A stretch of DNA of 64,000 nucleotides. Source: Mucilaginibacter sp. L3T2-6. GTDB taxonomy: Bacteria > Bacteroidota > Bacteroidia > Sphingobacteriales > Sphingobacteriaceae. The stretch is from positions 186,001 through 250,000 of the forward strand of contig NZ_JAUMKC010000001.1 in the NCBI RefSeq assembly GCF_030519355.1, in the 5' to 3' direction. The notes beneath the pieces were generated by a model. It had not been told where the DNA came from. It was given only the letters and a program-made list of their open reading frames with translations, and did no database searches. A program made the translations under genes and the position numbers. Of this stretch, positions 1-9,275 are shown one piece after another (the first letter of the stretch is position 1; every line of letters starts with the position of its first letter).

Positions 1-42
1 CCTCGCTCGCAACGACAAAATGGGTAATGATTGTAAAAGAAT

Positions 43-1290
43 ATGAGTAAAGCAATAATAATTGGCGGCGGGGTAATAGGGCTGTTCTCAGCGTATTACC
101 TGCACAAATCGGGCTGGGAAGTGGACATCCTTGAACAGGGCGACCTTACCGACAACTGTTCACACGGCAATGCGGGTATGGTTACGCCCAGTCACTTTGT
201 GCCGTTGGCATCGCCAGGCATGATAGAGCAGGGCATCAGGTGGATGTTTGACAGCAAGAGCCCGTTTTACGTAAAGCCATCTTTAAATAAAGACTTGATT
301 GGCTGGGGCTTAAAATTTATGAAGAGCGCCACCAAAAAACACGTGGACCGTTCGGCCGGGGGGCTAAGGGATATCTCGCTATACAGTAGCAAGCTCTATC
401 ATGAATTTGAAAAAGATTCAGGTCTAAATTTCGATTTAACAGATAATGGCATCCTGATGCTTTTTAAATCACAAAAGGTTGAGGAAGAAGAACGGCACAT
501 GATAGAGCAGGCCACTAACCTTGGCCTTGATGCACAATATTTAACCCCGGAAGAAACACGAAAGCTGCAGCCGGAGATAGAGCTGGATATTTTGGGTGCG
601 GTACATTATCATTGCGATTCGCACATGTCGCCAAATAAGCTGATGAAAGGCCTGGTTAAATACCTGGAAGACGCCGGCGTGCGCATACATCGCCATACAG
701 AGGTTACCCGGATCAATCATGATGGTGGTAAGATAAGCTCGGTAAGCACCAGGGACAAAGACTTTACTGGCGATAAGTATCTTGTCGCCGGAGGCTCATG
801 GTCGCCGGGTATTGCAAAACTTGCCGGTTTGAGCATCCCGTTAATGCCGGGAAAGGGTTACTCGTTTATGGTAAATAATCCCGTTAAAAAGATGACCGTT
901 CCTTCCATTCTTTGCGAGGCGCGCGTAGCCATCACACCAATGAACGGCGGCATTCGCTTTGGCGGCACCATGGAGATCGGCAAGATCAACGATCGTGTAA
1001 ACATGAACCGTGTACGGGGCATTGTTGAATCGGTTCCGAAATATTTCCCTGAGTTCAAGCTGGCGGTGCCTGATGAAAGGGACGTTTGGTTTGGCTTCAG
1101 GCCATGTTCACCGGATGGTTTACCTTACATAGGCGTTACCAAAAAATACGACAACCTGGCTATTGCCACCGGCCACGCTATGATTGGTTTGGGCCTGGCT
1201 CCTGCTACGGGTAAGATAATAGCTGATTCGTTTAATGAGCAAAAGCCGGCGATAGAGGCGGGATTATTTGATCCGGACAGGTATAATTAA
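43..1290 (+). CDS. FAD-dependent D-amino-acid dehydrogenase family protein (DadA/DAO-like)
   Basis: This 415-residue protein begins with a dinucleotide-binding fingerprint, GGGVIG at residues 8-13, and has the DAO fold of D-amino-acid and hydroxyproline dehydrogenases. The family oxidises amino or imino acids with FAD and passes electrons to the respiratory chain. The C-terminal signature, RPCSPDGLPYIG followed by GHAMIGLGLAPATG, matches the FAD-contacting end of DadA-type enzymes. The length is normal for the family. The ATG at 43 is the only sensible start. The substrate cannot be told from sequence; a role in D-amino-acid or 4-hydroxyproline catabolism is an inference. Any operon partners would lie upstream, outside the window. 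The next gene converges on it. Confidence 0.88.
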   Translation: MSKAIIIGGGVIGLFSAYYLHKSGWEVDILEQGDLTDNCSHGNAGMVTPSHFVPLASPGMIEQGIRWMFDSKSPFYVKPSLNKDLIGWGLKFMKSATKKHVDRSAGGLRDISLYSSKLYHEFEKDSGLNFDLTDNGILMLFKSQKVEEEERHMIEQATNLGLDAQYLTPEETRKLQPEIELDILGAVHYHCDSHMSPNKLMKGLVKYLEDAGVRIHRHTEVTRINHDGGKISSVSTRDKDFTGDKYLVAGGSWSPGIAKLAGLSIPLMPGKGYSFMVNNPVKKMTVPSILCEARVAITPMNGGIRFGGTMEIGKINDRVNMNRVRGIVESVPKYFPEFKLAVPDERDVWFGFRPCSPDGLPYIGVTKKYDNLAIATGHAMIGLGLAPATGKIIADSFNEQKPAIEAGLFDPDRYN

Positions 1291-1333
1291 AATACCCCGC
1301 ACAAACATAGGATGACATTTTTTAATCAGAGTG

Positions 1334-1855
1334 TTACTTCAGCAAATCGTCGTATAGCTTGTAATTCTCCTCATCAAAACATACAAAAAGCACTTTCTCA
1401 ATTTTGTCCGTTTTTGATAGAAATTGCTTTACTGTGTCAACCGCAATTTTTGCCGCCCGCTCTTTAGGAAAGTGATAAATGCCGGTGCTGATATTCGGAA
1501 AAGCGATAGTCCTGCAACCATTATCAACGGCTAATTGTAAGGAGTTTTTATAGCAATTGGTCAGTTTTTCATCTTCGTGATATTTACCGTTATTCCAAAC
1601 CGGGCCAACGGTATGTATCACTTGTTTTGATGGCATTTTGCCTGCGGTAGTTACCACAGCCTCGCCGGTATTGCAGCGGCCCTGACGGGCAACTATCTGG
1701 CGGCATTCCTCCAATATAGCTGGCCCGCCTGCACGATGTATGGCCCCGTCAACGCCGCCGCCTCCCATAAGCGAGGTATTCGCCGCGTTTACAATGGCAT
1801 CAACAGCTAATTTGGTGATGTCGCCTTTGGTAAGTTCTATTTTTGGGGTTGGCAT
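1334..1855 (-). CDS. Macro-domain protein, O-acetyl-ADP-ribose deacetylase-like
   Basis: The protein is a single macro domain of about 173 residues. It opens with [20 protein letters not shown] and then a glycine-rich ligand loop, [14 protein letters not shown], as in the YmdB/MacroD class that hydrolyses O-acetyl-ADP-ribose or removes mono-ADP-ribose. A second phosphate-binding loop, [10 protein letters not shown], is also present. The open frame extends upstream to 1930, but the family starts at [12 protein letters not shown], so the start is placed at 1855. This also avoids overlap with the gene ending at 1890 on the same strand, 34 bp upstream. The two genes may share a transcript. The biological target is unknown. 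Confidence 0.87.
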   Translation of the reverse strand: MPTPKIELTKGDITKLAVDAIVNAANTSLMGGGGVDGAIHRAGGPAILEECRQIVARQGRCNTGEAVVTTAGKMPSKQVIHTVGPVWNNGKYHEDEKLTNCYKNSLQLAVDNGCRTIAFPNISTGIYHFPKERAAKIAVDTVKQFLSKTDKIEKVLFVCFDEENYKLYDDLLK

Positions 1856-1889
1856 AGGCGGTAATTGTAGTTGAATTGCGATAAGACAA

Positions 1890-2519
1890 TCAACAATTAT
1901 TCCAATTTCGCACCGAAGCGTTTGAGACATAATCGGTTATTGATATATCCGCCCTTCCGATCTTACTATCAAGGAATACTTTGATGTTTTGTGCTGTTTT
2001 TGGCGTTAACTTTAACATCAAACCTTGCTGCCGTTCGTTGTAGATATTTGTTAAGATAATGCGGTCGTTATAAATTGAAATCCCTTTTAACAGCCTGGAA
2101 TCAATCTGCTCTGGCAAACCCTGCATTTCAATCATATTGCCCTGCACAGCCAGCCAGCCCTTTGGCGATTCATGAAGGCCAAGCCAAATTAACACGCCGC
2201 CAAGGGCCAATCCGATTGCAACCTGGTAAATCTCCATGTCGAATGCAAAATGTCCCACCGAAGAAAAAAATAATACTATTAAGCCAAATGCGACCAGGCC
2301 CATTTTTGATGATTCGTCATTTTGGGTTGGCAGCATTATAATATCTCTGTGATACCGCATGAAAAATCTCCGGTAAACCCCAGCAGTAATTCCAATGATG
2401 CCGAAAATAAGTAAAAACCACGACGAAATACTGTAAATGGCCGAGATGGCAAAAATCCATACCAAGAAGAGCGACACTTCAATAATCGTGCGGATGTCTT
2501 TTTTCAATCGGGCGGTCAT
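1890..2519 (-). CDS. Uncharacterised four-helix membrane protein
   Basis: I do not recognise this 209-residue protein. It shows four hydrophobic segments, at about residues 12-30, 33-48, 73-92 and 97-114. A C-terminal soluble part of about 95 residues looks beta-rich and resembles the small PH-like domains often attached to short membrane anchors, which is only a guess. It lies just upstream of the macro-domain gene on the same strand and may be co-transcribed with it. It diverges from the AraC regulator at 2608, with an inverted repeat in the shared intergenic region. Confidence 0.6.
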   Translation of the reverse strand: MTARLKKDIRTIIEVSLFLVWIFAISAIYSISSWFLLIFGIIGITAGVYRRFFMRYHRDIIMLPTQNDESSKMGLVAFGLIVLFFSSVGHFAFDMEIYQVAIGLALGGVLIWLGLHESPKGWLAVQGNMIEMQGLPEQIDSRLLKGISIYNDRIILTNIYNERQQGLMLKLTPKTAQNIKVFLDSKIGRADISITDYVSNASVRNWNNC

Positions 2520-2527
2520 GTGATGGA

Positions 2528-2554
2528 TTTAATAGCTTAAATATAGCTATTAAA
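2528..2554. promoter_or_regulatory. Inverted repeat in a divergent intergenic region, candidate operator
   Basis: TTTAATAGCT at 2528-2537 and AGCTATTAAA at 2545-2554 form a perfect 10-bp inverted repeat around a 7-base spacer. It lies between the divergent membrane-protein gene (start 2519) and the AraC-type regulator (start 2608). There is no U-run, so a terminator is unlikely. The position suits an operator for the neighbouring regulator, but this is an inference. Confidence 0.4.
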
Positions 2555-2607
2555 AGCTAAACTCAATCAACCGCTCACCCAATCAACTTAATCACTAAAT
2601 TTACCAA

Positions 2608-3486
2608 ATGAAAGTACTGCCCTTCACCATTCCTGTTCCGCACGACCATTCCATTATGGTGCAGGAAGAAGTGCTGCCTCATTTTTACACGTACCTGCAC
2701 CGCCATGCCGAAATACAGATAACCTGGATCCAAAAAGGAGAAGGCACGCTGCTGGCCGGAAACAATATGCATGTTTTTCGCGAAGGCGAAATTTATATGA
2801 TCGGCGCCAATCTGCCCCATCTGTTCAAAAGCGACCCTGCCTACTTTGAGCCTGAAAGCGATAAAGAGGTAAGGGCGATAACCATTTTTTTTAATCCATC
2901 CGGAGCATTATCGGCTCTGTTTGCGATGCCCGAAATGAAATCGGTACTGGCGTTCATCCATCAAAACCCAAGTGGGTTTAAAATTCCGGACGCGATGTAT
3001 GCTGATATCGTTAAAAAAATTACTACCATACAGCACGCTGCGGGCGCTGAGCAGCTTTACCGTTTTATTGAATTATTGAATGTAATAACCACCGTCCATA
3101 ATCCGCAGCCGCTATCATCAGGCAGCTATGCTTTCTCCATGACGGATCCTGAAGGCATGCGCATTGCATCCGTATATAACTACATCATGCAAAACTATGC
3201 CAGCCCTTTAACACTCGAAGACGTAGCCATACAGGCGCACCTTACGCCAACGGCCTTTTGCCGGTATTTTAAAAAACACACACGGCATACGCTGGTGAAT
3301 TTTATCAACAAGGTGCGGATAAACGAGGCCTGCAAAATGCTGGTAAACGGCCAGGCCAAAAGCATTGCTACCATCGCCTACAGTTGTGGCTTTAATAGCA
3401 TCACCAATTTTAATTATGTTTTCAAAAGCATTACCGGTGTATCGCCACGTGATTATATAAGCAGCTATGCGAATACGGTAGAATAG
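2608..3486 (+). CDS. AraC-family transcriptional regulator with N-terminal cupin domain
   Basis: The first 110 residues form a cupin-like sensing domain (HRHAEIQITWIQKGEGTLL, then a short beta-rich stretch with a GEIYMIGANLPH segment). The last 100 residues carry two helix-turn-helix motifs of the AraC/XylS type: LEDVAIQAHLTPTAFCRYFKKHT, then IAYSCGFNSITNFNYVFKSITGVSPRDY. At 292 residues it is the usual length. It should bind DNA in the cytoplasm in response to a small ligand. A TAAATTTA element just before the ATG resembles a -7 box and would give a very short leader. The inverted repeat at 2528-2554 may be its operator. Confidence 0.88.
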   Translation: MKVLPFTIPVPHDHSIMVQEEVLPHFYTYLHRHAEIQITWIQKGEGTLLAGNNMHVFREGEIYMIGANLPHLFKSDPAYFEPESDKEVRAITIFFNPSGALSALFAMPEMKSVLAFIHQNPSGFKIPDAMYADIVKKITTIQHAAGAEQLYRFIELLNVITTVHNPQPLSSGSYAFSMTDPEGMRIASVYNYIMQNYASPLTLEDVAIQAHLTPTAFCRYFKKHTRHTLVNFINKVRINEACKMLVNGQAKSIATIAYSCGFNSITNFNYVFKSITGVSPRDYISSYANTVE

Positions 3487-3487
3487 G

Positions 3488-3520
3488 AGTCCGGAGTCCA
3501 AAGTCTTTAGTCCGAAGTCA
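3488..3520. repeat. Dispersed AGTC-type intergenic repeat, copy A
   Basis: The stretch after the AraC stop codon reads GAGTCCGGAGTCCAAAGTCT, then TTAGTCCGAAGTC. It is built from reiterated AGTCC/AAGTCTTTAGTC units, which recur at 17802-17849, 58877-58924 and 59042-59058, always beside gene ends. It appears to be a low-complexity interspersed repeat with no coding potential. Confidence 0.45.
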
Positions 3521-3542
3521 AAAACTCTTCCCAATCTCTAAC

Positions 3543-4445
3543 CTACGGTACCTTATAATAATAGATAGGCGCGTAAACACCTTCGCTGGTGGTATAATAG
3601 CCTTTGCCATCAGCCGTAAATCCAATTGCTTCGCCCTGTTTTTCGGGGACATAGAATGGTATCTGTGGCTTTGCCTGCATGGTCTTCCAGACGGGCTCAT
3701 TACCGTTTCGTTTCCAGTAGTAAACCTTTTCGTAACTCTTCAGCACTACCTGGCTGCCATCTTTGGATATATCACCGGCAGTAATCCATTTAAATAATTT
3801 AAGCCCTGCGAAAAAAAGCTTACAGCGTTTAGTCAGGGTGACCGTATCGTTCGCCTTGTACTTAAGCGGTGCAGTATATACGGTTACGGAGTCTTGTCTT
3901 TTGGAAACTATGTATAATAAGTTGTCGGTGGGGTCTGCCATTAATGTTTCGGCGTCCTTTGGCCCGTCCGGGTATTTAAGGTGAAGCGGTACAGCATCCA
4001 CGTTATTTACTTCATTTTTCAACCAGCCGGCGTTCTCTTCAAAACGGTAAACTGTAATAAATGGCCGTTTACCATCATTATCGCCGATATCACCCAGATA
4101 AACATAACTTTTACGTTTAACCGGACCGGGGCCAACAGCAATGTCTTCACAATCAAAAACACCTTGTTTTGCCTTTTTATCACCTTTAAAATACAGGGTA
4201 GATTTAAGCTTGCCATCGGCGGTAATCGCAAAAAAACGGCTGGTATCGCCGCTGTCGTTATGTACATAATATATCGCCGGGTCTATCCCCGAAGCGGCTA
4301 TGCCCGATGTTTCATCCAGCAGTTTGTTCTCCATCTTTCCGGTGATGTCTGTTTCGCGCGCTACCCGCTTATGATGGCCATAAGCGCCCGCAAAAAGCAC
4401 GATCGCCAGCGGCACAATTATTTTTATTTTGAAGGAACGGCTCAT
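3543..4445 (-). CDS. Secreted uncharacterised protein, probable beta-propeller
   Basis: This 300-residue protein starts with a hydrophobic segment (IIVPLAIVLFAGAYG) that could be a signal peptide or a single anchor. The remainder is beta-rich with recurring short motifs such as IYYVHNDSGDTSRFFAITADGK, YVYLGDIGDND and LLYIVSKRQDS, which suggest propeller blades like those of periplasmic phytase- or SdiA-regulated-like proteins. No catalytic motif can be named. It converges on the AraC regulator and stands alone; its start at 4445 is followed upstream by a 280-bp non-coding region. Confidence 0.6.
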   Translation of the reverse strand: MSRSFKIKIIVPLAIVLFAGAYGHHKRVARETDITGKMENKLLDETSGIAASGIDPAIYYVHNDSGDTSRFFAITADGKLKSTLYFKGDKKAKQGVFDCEDIAVGPGPVKRKSYVYLGDIGDNDGKRPFITVYRFEENAGWLKNEVNNVDAVPLHLKYPDGPKDAETLMADPTDNLLYIVSKRQDSVTVYTAPLKYKANDTVTLTKRCKLFFAGLKLFKWITAGDISKDGSQVVLKSYEKVYYWKRNGNEPVWKTMQAKPQIPFYVPEKQGEAIGFTADGKGYYTTSEGVYAPIYYYKVP

Positions 4446-4535
4446 TAACTCTGTTATTCACTATCTTTAAAGCCTATTATAACGCAAATTAACGAATTTA
4501 GTGTGAAGGAAGGATTAAGATTAGAGATTAGTTAG

Positions 4536-4609
4536 TCAGAGACCAGCCGGCTGCGTTAGCGCCAAACGAAAAATCAAAACAGTTCAGAAACCGGCATTCC
4601 GGTCTCTGA
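4536..4609. repeat. Intergenic inverted repeat and TCCGAAATC reiterations
   Basis: Within the 284-bp gap 4446-4729, TCAGAGACC (4536-4544) pairs perfectly with GGTCTCTGA (4601-4609), with a smaller internal CCGG pairing. Downstream, from about 4640 to 4708, there are three copies of a TCCGAAATC-like unit. No gene was seen here. This looks like dispersed repeat material between divergent genes. Confidence 0.4.
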
Positions 4610-4729
4610 ATACAAACAAACATAAACCTAGTCGTCCAGTTCCGAAATCAATATTCCGCATCCGAATTTGAAATAATCCGAAATCGAAATTCCTAAATCC
4701 GAAATCAATTAATACTTTAGTCATAAACA

Positions 4730-6073
4730 ATGTTAACTATGCAATTAAAGAAAAAAGTTCTTTTTGTGTCCGCGGTCGCTTCCCTGATTGGCTTGCGGGT
4801 TAACGCGCAAAAAGTTGAATTTACAGAATACGACCTTCCTAACGGACTGCACGTAGTTCTGCACCAGGACAAGAAAGCGCCTGTAGCTGTGGTGAGCGTG
4901 ATGTATCATGTTGGCTCAAAAAACGAAGCGGAAGGCCGTACAGGGTTTGCGCACTTTTTTGAGCACCTGTTGTTTGAAGGCAGCGACAATATTAAGCGCG
5001 GTCAGTTTTTTAAAATAGTATCGGCCAGCGGCGGTCAAAACAATGCCAACACCACGCAGGACCGTACCTTTTACTACGAGGTATTCCCCTCAAATCAGTT
5101 GGAAACCGGCATGTGGCTTGAAAGCGAGCGCATGATGCACCCGGTAATTAACGAAATCGGTGTAAAAACGCAGAATGAGGTAGTGAAGGAGGAAAAACGC
5201 CAGAGTTTTGACAACCGGCCTTACGGTAACCTGATCACCACCATTAGTGCCGACCTGTTTCCGAAACATCCATACCATCGTGGTGTAATAGGCACTATGA
5301 AGGATCTTGACGCGGCAAAGCTGGACGAGTTCAAAGATTTCTTTAAAAAATATTATGTTCCTAACAATGCTGTGCTCACGATAGCCGGCGATATCGATAT
5401 TGCAAAAACAAAGGACCTGGTAAAAGCTTATTTCGGCGATATACCCAAAGGCGCTGATGTAATCTACAAAAAGATAGAAGAAGAGCCCATTACCAAACAA
5501 ATTACCGACACGGCTTATGATGCAAATGCACAATTGCCATTTATGATCGAGGCATTCCGCGTGCCGGGAAGAGATACGCACGATTCAAGAGTGATGCAGA
5601 TGATATCAACCCTTTTGTCAGGCGGGGCTAGTTCGCGTATGTATAAGAAAATGGTAGACGAGAAAAAGAACGCGCTGCAGGTGGTGGCCTTTAACTATGC
5701 ACTTGAAGACTATGGCATGTACATTTTAGGTGCTTTGCCAAATGGCGGTGCTGATCCGGCCACGCTGCTGCCTGACATGGACGAGGAAATTAAAAAGCTG
5801 CAAACTGATCTGATCAGTCCCGAGGAATACCAAAAGCTTCAAAACCAGTTCGAGAATAATTTTGTGAGTGCAAATACCCGGATGCTGGGCGTTGCTGAAA
5901 GCTTGAGCAACGGTTATACTTTCTATCATAAAGATACAGGTCATGTAAATAAAGAACTTGACGAGATACGGTCGGTCACCAGGGAGGAGATAAGGGATGC
6001 CGCGCGCAAATATCTTAATCCAAATCAGCGCCTGGTGTTGTATTATCTACCCGGGAAAGGAAAAGCTCAATAA
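4730..6073 (+). CDS. M16-family zinc metallopeptidase, catalytic subunit
   Basis: After a signal peptide ending near VNAQ, the protein has the inverted zinc motif HFFEH at residues 75-79. The distal glutamate sits about 76 residues later in NEVVKEEKR (near E155). These are the metal ligands and catalytic residues of pitrilysin/MPP-type peptidases. At 447 residues it is a half-size M16 protein with two M16 lobes. The next gene, 22 bp downstream, encodes a partner without the motif, as in MPP beta/alpha pairs. It is probably periplasmic. An ATG at 4739 is an equally good start. Confidence 0.92.
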   Translation: MLTMQLKKKVLFVSAVASLIGLRVNAQKVEFTEYDLPNGLHVVLHQDKKAPVAVVSVMYHVGSKNEAEGRTGFAHFFEHLLFEGSDNIKRGQFFKIVSASGGQNNANTTQDRTFYYEVFPSNQLETGMWLESERMMHPVINEIGVKTQNEVVKEEKRQSFDNRPYGNLITTISADLFPKHPYHRGVIGTMKDLDAAKLDEFKDFFKKYYVPNNAVLTIAGDIDIAKTKDLVKAYFGDIPKGADVIYKKIEEEPITKQITDTAYDANAQLPFMIEAFRVPGRDTHDSRVMQMISTLLSGGASSRMYKKMVDEKKNALQVVAFNYALEDYGMYILGALPNGGADPATLLPDMDEEIKKLQTDLISPEEYQKLQNQFENNFVSANTRMLGVAESLSNGYTFYHKDTGHVNKELDEIRSVTREEIRDAARKYLNPNQRLVLYYLPGKGKAQ

Positions 6074-6095
6074 TTAACCATATCACGAAAGAATC

Positions 6096-8180
6096 ATGAA
6101 AAAATATATAATGATAGCTGCCGGGGCATTATTGATGCAATATGCGCAGGCACAAACTATAGATCGCACCAAACAGCCTAAACCCGGGCCTGCACCGGTT
6201 TTAACTATAAAAGACCCGGTAAAATATATCCTGCCCAACGGCATCACCTTGCTGGTGGTTGAAAACCACACCTTACCAAAAGTATCGGCAACGTACCTGA
6301 TTGACGCGGGCCCGATAACGGAAGGCAGTAAAGCCGGTGTTGTAAATTTAATGGGCGAGATGCTGAATGAAGGCACCAAAACAATGCCTAAAGCGGTGTT
6401 TGACGAAGCCAGTGAAAAACTTGGCGCTAATGTAGGATTAAGCTCTACCGGAGGCTATGCTTCGGCACTCACCCGCTATTTTAAAGAAGCCTTTACCCTG
6501 ATGGGAACTGCTTTAAAAGAGCCCGCATTTACCCAGGAGTCGTTCGATAAACTGAAGAGCCAGACCATTACCGGTTTAAAATCTTCAGCCAAAAGCGCGC
6601 CGGCTATAGCCAACAGGGTGAATAACGCGCTTGCTTACGGTAAGAATCATCCTAATGGCGAATTTGAAACGGAAGAAAGCATACAGGCGCTTACCCTGCA
6701 GGATGTTAAAGATGCTTATGCTAAATATATTACACCTTCACGCGGATATTTAACCATTGTTGGCGATATAAAGCCGGAGGCTGCCAAAGCGCTTGCAACT
6801 GAAGTTTTAGGCAACTGGAAAGGCGCTGCGCTGAGCTTGCCAAAGCTTGCCGAAGTTCCTAATCCTGCAAAAACCGAAATTGATGTGGTTGATGTGCCAA
6901 ACGCTGTTCAGTCAGAAATCAACGTTATTAATTTGGTAGACCTTAAGAAAAATAACCCGGATTATTTCCCGGCTATTTTGGCCAGCTATATTTTGGGTGG
7001 CGGCCCTGAAAGCAGGTTGTTTATGAATCTGCGCGAAAAGCATGGTTTTACCTATGGCTCTTATTCTTCATTAGGCACCGGCCGGTTCCAGGAGACTTTT
7101 GATGCTTCGGCTTCGGTACGTAATGCCAAGGTAGATAGTGCGGTTACCGAAATGCTGAACGAAGTAAAACGCATACGCACCGAAAAAGTATCAGACGAGG
7201 AACTGAATATTGCCAAGGCGCTTTATAACGGCTCATTTGCCTTAGGGCTGGAAGACCCGGCGCGTACGGCTACTTTTGCCAGTAATATTCTGATCAATAA
7301 CCTTCCTGCTGACTTTTATAAAACCTACCTCCAAAAGGTAAACGCCGTTACCGCCGACGACATCCTTCGCGTGGCCCAAAAGTATTTCAATTATGATAAT
7401 ACCCGTGTGGTGGTGGTTGGCGCTGCTTCACAAATGCTTGATGGCTTGAAGAAAAGCGGTTATTCCGTGCATATGTACGATAAGTATGCTAACCCGGTAA
7501 CCGAAAATACATCGGCCGCGGCAGTTCCGGCAATAAGCGCTGCTGATATTGTAAAAGGCTACATTAGCGCTGTTGGCGGTGAGGCGGAACTGAAAAAGAT
7601 AACTTCGGCGGTGATAACTATGGATATGGCCATGCAGGGCATGAAGCTTAATGTGGTACAGAAGAAGATGGCACCTAACAAGGAAGCGATGTCAATTACC
7701 ATGGGTGGAAATGTGGTGATGAAAGAAGCGTTCGACGGCGAAAAAGGCTACCAGCAACAGGGCCCCAATAAAAAAGACTTAGGCGCTGATGAAATAGCAA
7801 AGAAAAAAGCGTTTACCCAGCTGACCGAACAATTGGATTACCTTAGCAATCCCGCATTCAAGCTGGCGGTTAAAGGCACACAAAAAGTTAATGGCGCTGA
7901 TGCTTACCAGGTAAGTGTAACCGACCCGACCGGCAAAACTTCAACAGAATATTACGATGTAAAAAGCAAATTGCTGGTTAAGGTTGAAAATTCAACTGTG
8001 CAGGGCGCTAACACGATAAATACCACTGTTGAACTTGGTGATTACCGGAAAGCGGGCAATGTACTTATGCCATACAAACAAACGATCACTCAATCAGCCG
8101 GCGGGCAGGAACAGACCTTTGAAATGACTGTAACCGATGTGAAGATGAACACAGGCGTAACAGCCGAGGATTTTAAATAG
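6096..8180 (+). CDS. M16-family peptidase-like protein, non-catalytic subunit with extra C-terminal domain
   Basis: The signal peptide ends at QAQ. Residues of about 35-455 align with the M16 fold, but the zinc motif is lost: where HxxEH should be, the sequence reads NLMGE within GVVNLMGEMLNEGT. It should therefore not bind zinc and probably serves as the substrate-binding partner of the adjacent active M16 gene. The C-terminal 220 residues form an additional domain resembling periplasmic carrier proteins (EYYDVKSKLLVKVE). That makes 694 residues, far longer than a plain half-size subunit. A terminator hairpin follows at 8201. Confidence 0.88.
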   Translation: MKKYIMIAAGALLMQYAQAQTIDRTKQPKPGPAPVLTIKDPVKYILPNGITLLVVENHTLPKVSATYLIDAGPITEGSKAGVVNLMGEMLNEGTKTMPKAVFDEASEKLGANVGLSSTGGYASALTRYFKEAFTLMGTALKEPAFTQESFDKLKSQTITGLKSSAKSAPAIANRVNNALAYGKNHPNGEFETEESIQALTLQDVKDAYAKYITPSRGYLTIVGDIKPEAAKALATEVLGNWKGAALSLPKLAEVPNPAKTEIDVVDVPNAVQSEINVINLVDLKKNNPDYFPAILASYILGGGPESRLFMNLREKHGFTYGSYSSLGTGRFQETFDASASVRNAKVDSAVTEMLNEVKRIRTEKVSDEELNIAKALYNGSFALGLEDPARTATFASNILINNLPADFYKTYLQKVNAVTADDILRVAQKYFNYDNTRVVVVGAASQMLDGLKKSGYSVHMYDKYANPVTENTSAAAVPAISAADIVKGYISAVGGEAELKKITSAVITMDMAMQGMKLNVVQKKMAPNKEAMSITMGGNVVMKEAFDGEKGYQQQGPNKKDLGADEIAKKKAFTQLTEQLDYLSNPAFKLAVKGTQKVNGADAYQVSVTDPTGKTSTEYYDVKSKLLVKVENSTVQGANTINTTVELGDYRKAGNVLMPYKQTITQSAGGQEQTFEMTVTDVKMNTGVTAEDFK

Positions 8181-8200
8181 TTTACGGATAATATTACGGG

Positions 8201-8224
8201 AGCCTGCGATGAGCAGGCTTTTTT
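8201..8224 (+). terminator. Rho-independent terminator after the M16 pair
   Basis: A perfect 7-bp stem, AGCCTGC / GCAGGCT, with loop GATGA is followed by a run of T (8219-8224). It lies 20 bp past the stop of the second M16 gene. The rest of the gap to 8382 shows nothing else. Confidence 0.8.
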
Positions 8225-8382
8225 GTATATTTTTATTATTCTGTAACAGGCTTTGTAAAGTTGGTGCGAAAAGATAAAAGAATATATAAAGGTATCAAGA
8301 GGCATACCGGCTTTACTTCCATCATATCAAAGGCCGATCATCTAAGATTAAAGAACGCAATGACGAAAATTGAATGTTCTGT

Positions 8383-9186
8383 TCACTGCTTCTTCCCGTT
8401 CTCAACACTTTTAATCTCTTCCTTCCTGTCCTTTTTAAAATCGAAATTATTAAAATCAGCTGTTGGGGGCAACTCCATGGTATAGCTGCTCAGCGTATCA
8501 ACTTCAATTGTTATGTTATTAGCAATCAAGTCAATAATATGCCCGCCTGATTGCTTATCATCCGATAAAAAATGAAAATGATAACCGCTGATATGCGGGC
8601 CTTCCATGAAGGCGGGAAGCTTGTAACCTACTAAATCGCCCTTAATGGTGTTGAACTCAAAAAAATGCTGCCTGTCCAGCATAGCTGCCAGCGGCAGGTA
8701 CGGCTTTTGTTCAACAGGAGGGAAGGCGCGTGTTTTTAAATATTTAAAATTGCCGCTGATGTGAATGGCGTAGATGCCATTTTGATTGGTCAGCACGCTA
8801 TCCATATATTTAAAAAGTGCTGCTTTATTTAACTGCCGGTCAGGCTTAAAAAACTGTTTAGCCTTGAAAAAGCAAACAACTGCGTACGGCGTTTGGTCAG
8901 CATCGCTAACCGGAGTGGTTTTGCCGGTATATTGGGTTTTATAAAGCTTGCCATTCAGCATAATCAACTCGCCATCCAGCTTTGCCGGAGCGCCCAGGCC
9001 GAAATCGCCGTGCCGGTGCAAGGCTTGATAGGGGTACCAGGCATCATATAATCCACCAATAAAGGCGGATGCGTAGCCGGCGCTGTACAGGTTATCATTC
9101 GTTGATGCGGATTTTTGCTGGGCAGATCCACTCAGGCTAACAAAAAACAGAAACAGGGCAGGGATAAGCTTAAAAGTTAATTTCAT
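8383..9186 (-). CDS. budA: Acetolactate decarboxylase, with signal peptide
   Basis: The enzyme converts acetolactate to acetoin. The family signature HGDFGLGAPAKLDGELIML is at residues 59-77. The zinc-binding histidines are seen as H203, H205 and H216 (GYHFHFLSDDKQSGGH), with the same 2- and 11-residue spacing as H194/H196/H207 of the Bacillus enzyme. A clear signal peptide (residues 1-22, ending SGSAQ) predicts export. Extracellular forms are known in Brevibacillus, but a periplasmic location separates the enzyme from cytosolic acetolactate synthase. No butanediol genes are adjacent. Confidence 0.9.
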   Translation of the reverse strand: MKLTFKLIPALFLFFVSLSGSAQQKSASTNDNLYSAGYASAFIGGLYDAWYPYQALHRHGDFGLGAPAKLDGELIMLNGKLYKTQYTGKTTPVSDADQTPYAVVCFFKAKQFFKPDRQLNKAALFKYMDSVLTNQNGIYAIHISGNFKYLKTRAFPPVEQKPYLPLAAMLDRQHFFEFNTIKGDLVGYKLPAFMEGPHISGYHFHFLSDDKQSGGHIIDLIANNITIEVDTLSSYTMELPPTADFNNFDFKKDRKEEIKSVENGKKQ

Positions 9187-9248
9187 GTACGGTGTATGAA
9201 TTGAGCAAAGTTTACTTTTTGGCTTACGCCGTTGTTAAAGTAGCGAAT

Positions 9249-9256
9249 TAACTTTG
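9249..9256 (+). promoter_or_regulatory. Putative -7 element TAACTTTG
   Basis: TAACTTTG matches the Bacteroidota -7 consensus TAnnTTTG and sits 20 bp before the ATG of the DsbA-like gene. No TTG is seen at the expected -33 spacing, so confidence is moderate. Confidence 0.4.
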
Positions 9257-9275
9257 TTATTATAAAACAAAAGCT

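Noticed and set aside
1..42. Possible end of an upstream gene or repeat (CCTCGCTCGCAACGAC)
   Set aside because: Too short to classify; it resembles a common intergenic repeat end but no second copy was seen in the window.
43..3486. Hydroxyproline catabolism cluster (oxidase plus AraC regulator)
   Set aside because: No epimerase, deaminase or aldehyde dehydrogenase is in the window, so only the individual enzyme classes can be supported.
3981..4448. Plus-strand 155-codon open frame
   Set aside because: It is antisense to the secreted beta-propeller-like protein and reads as shadow sequence.
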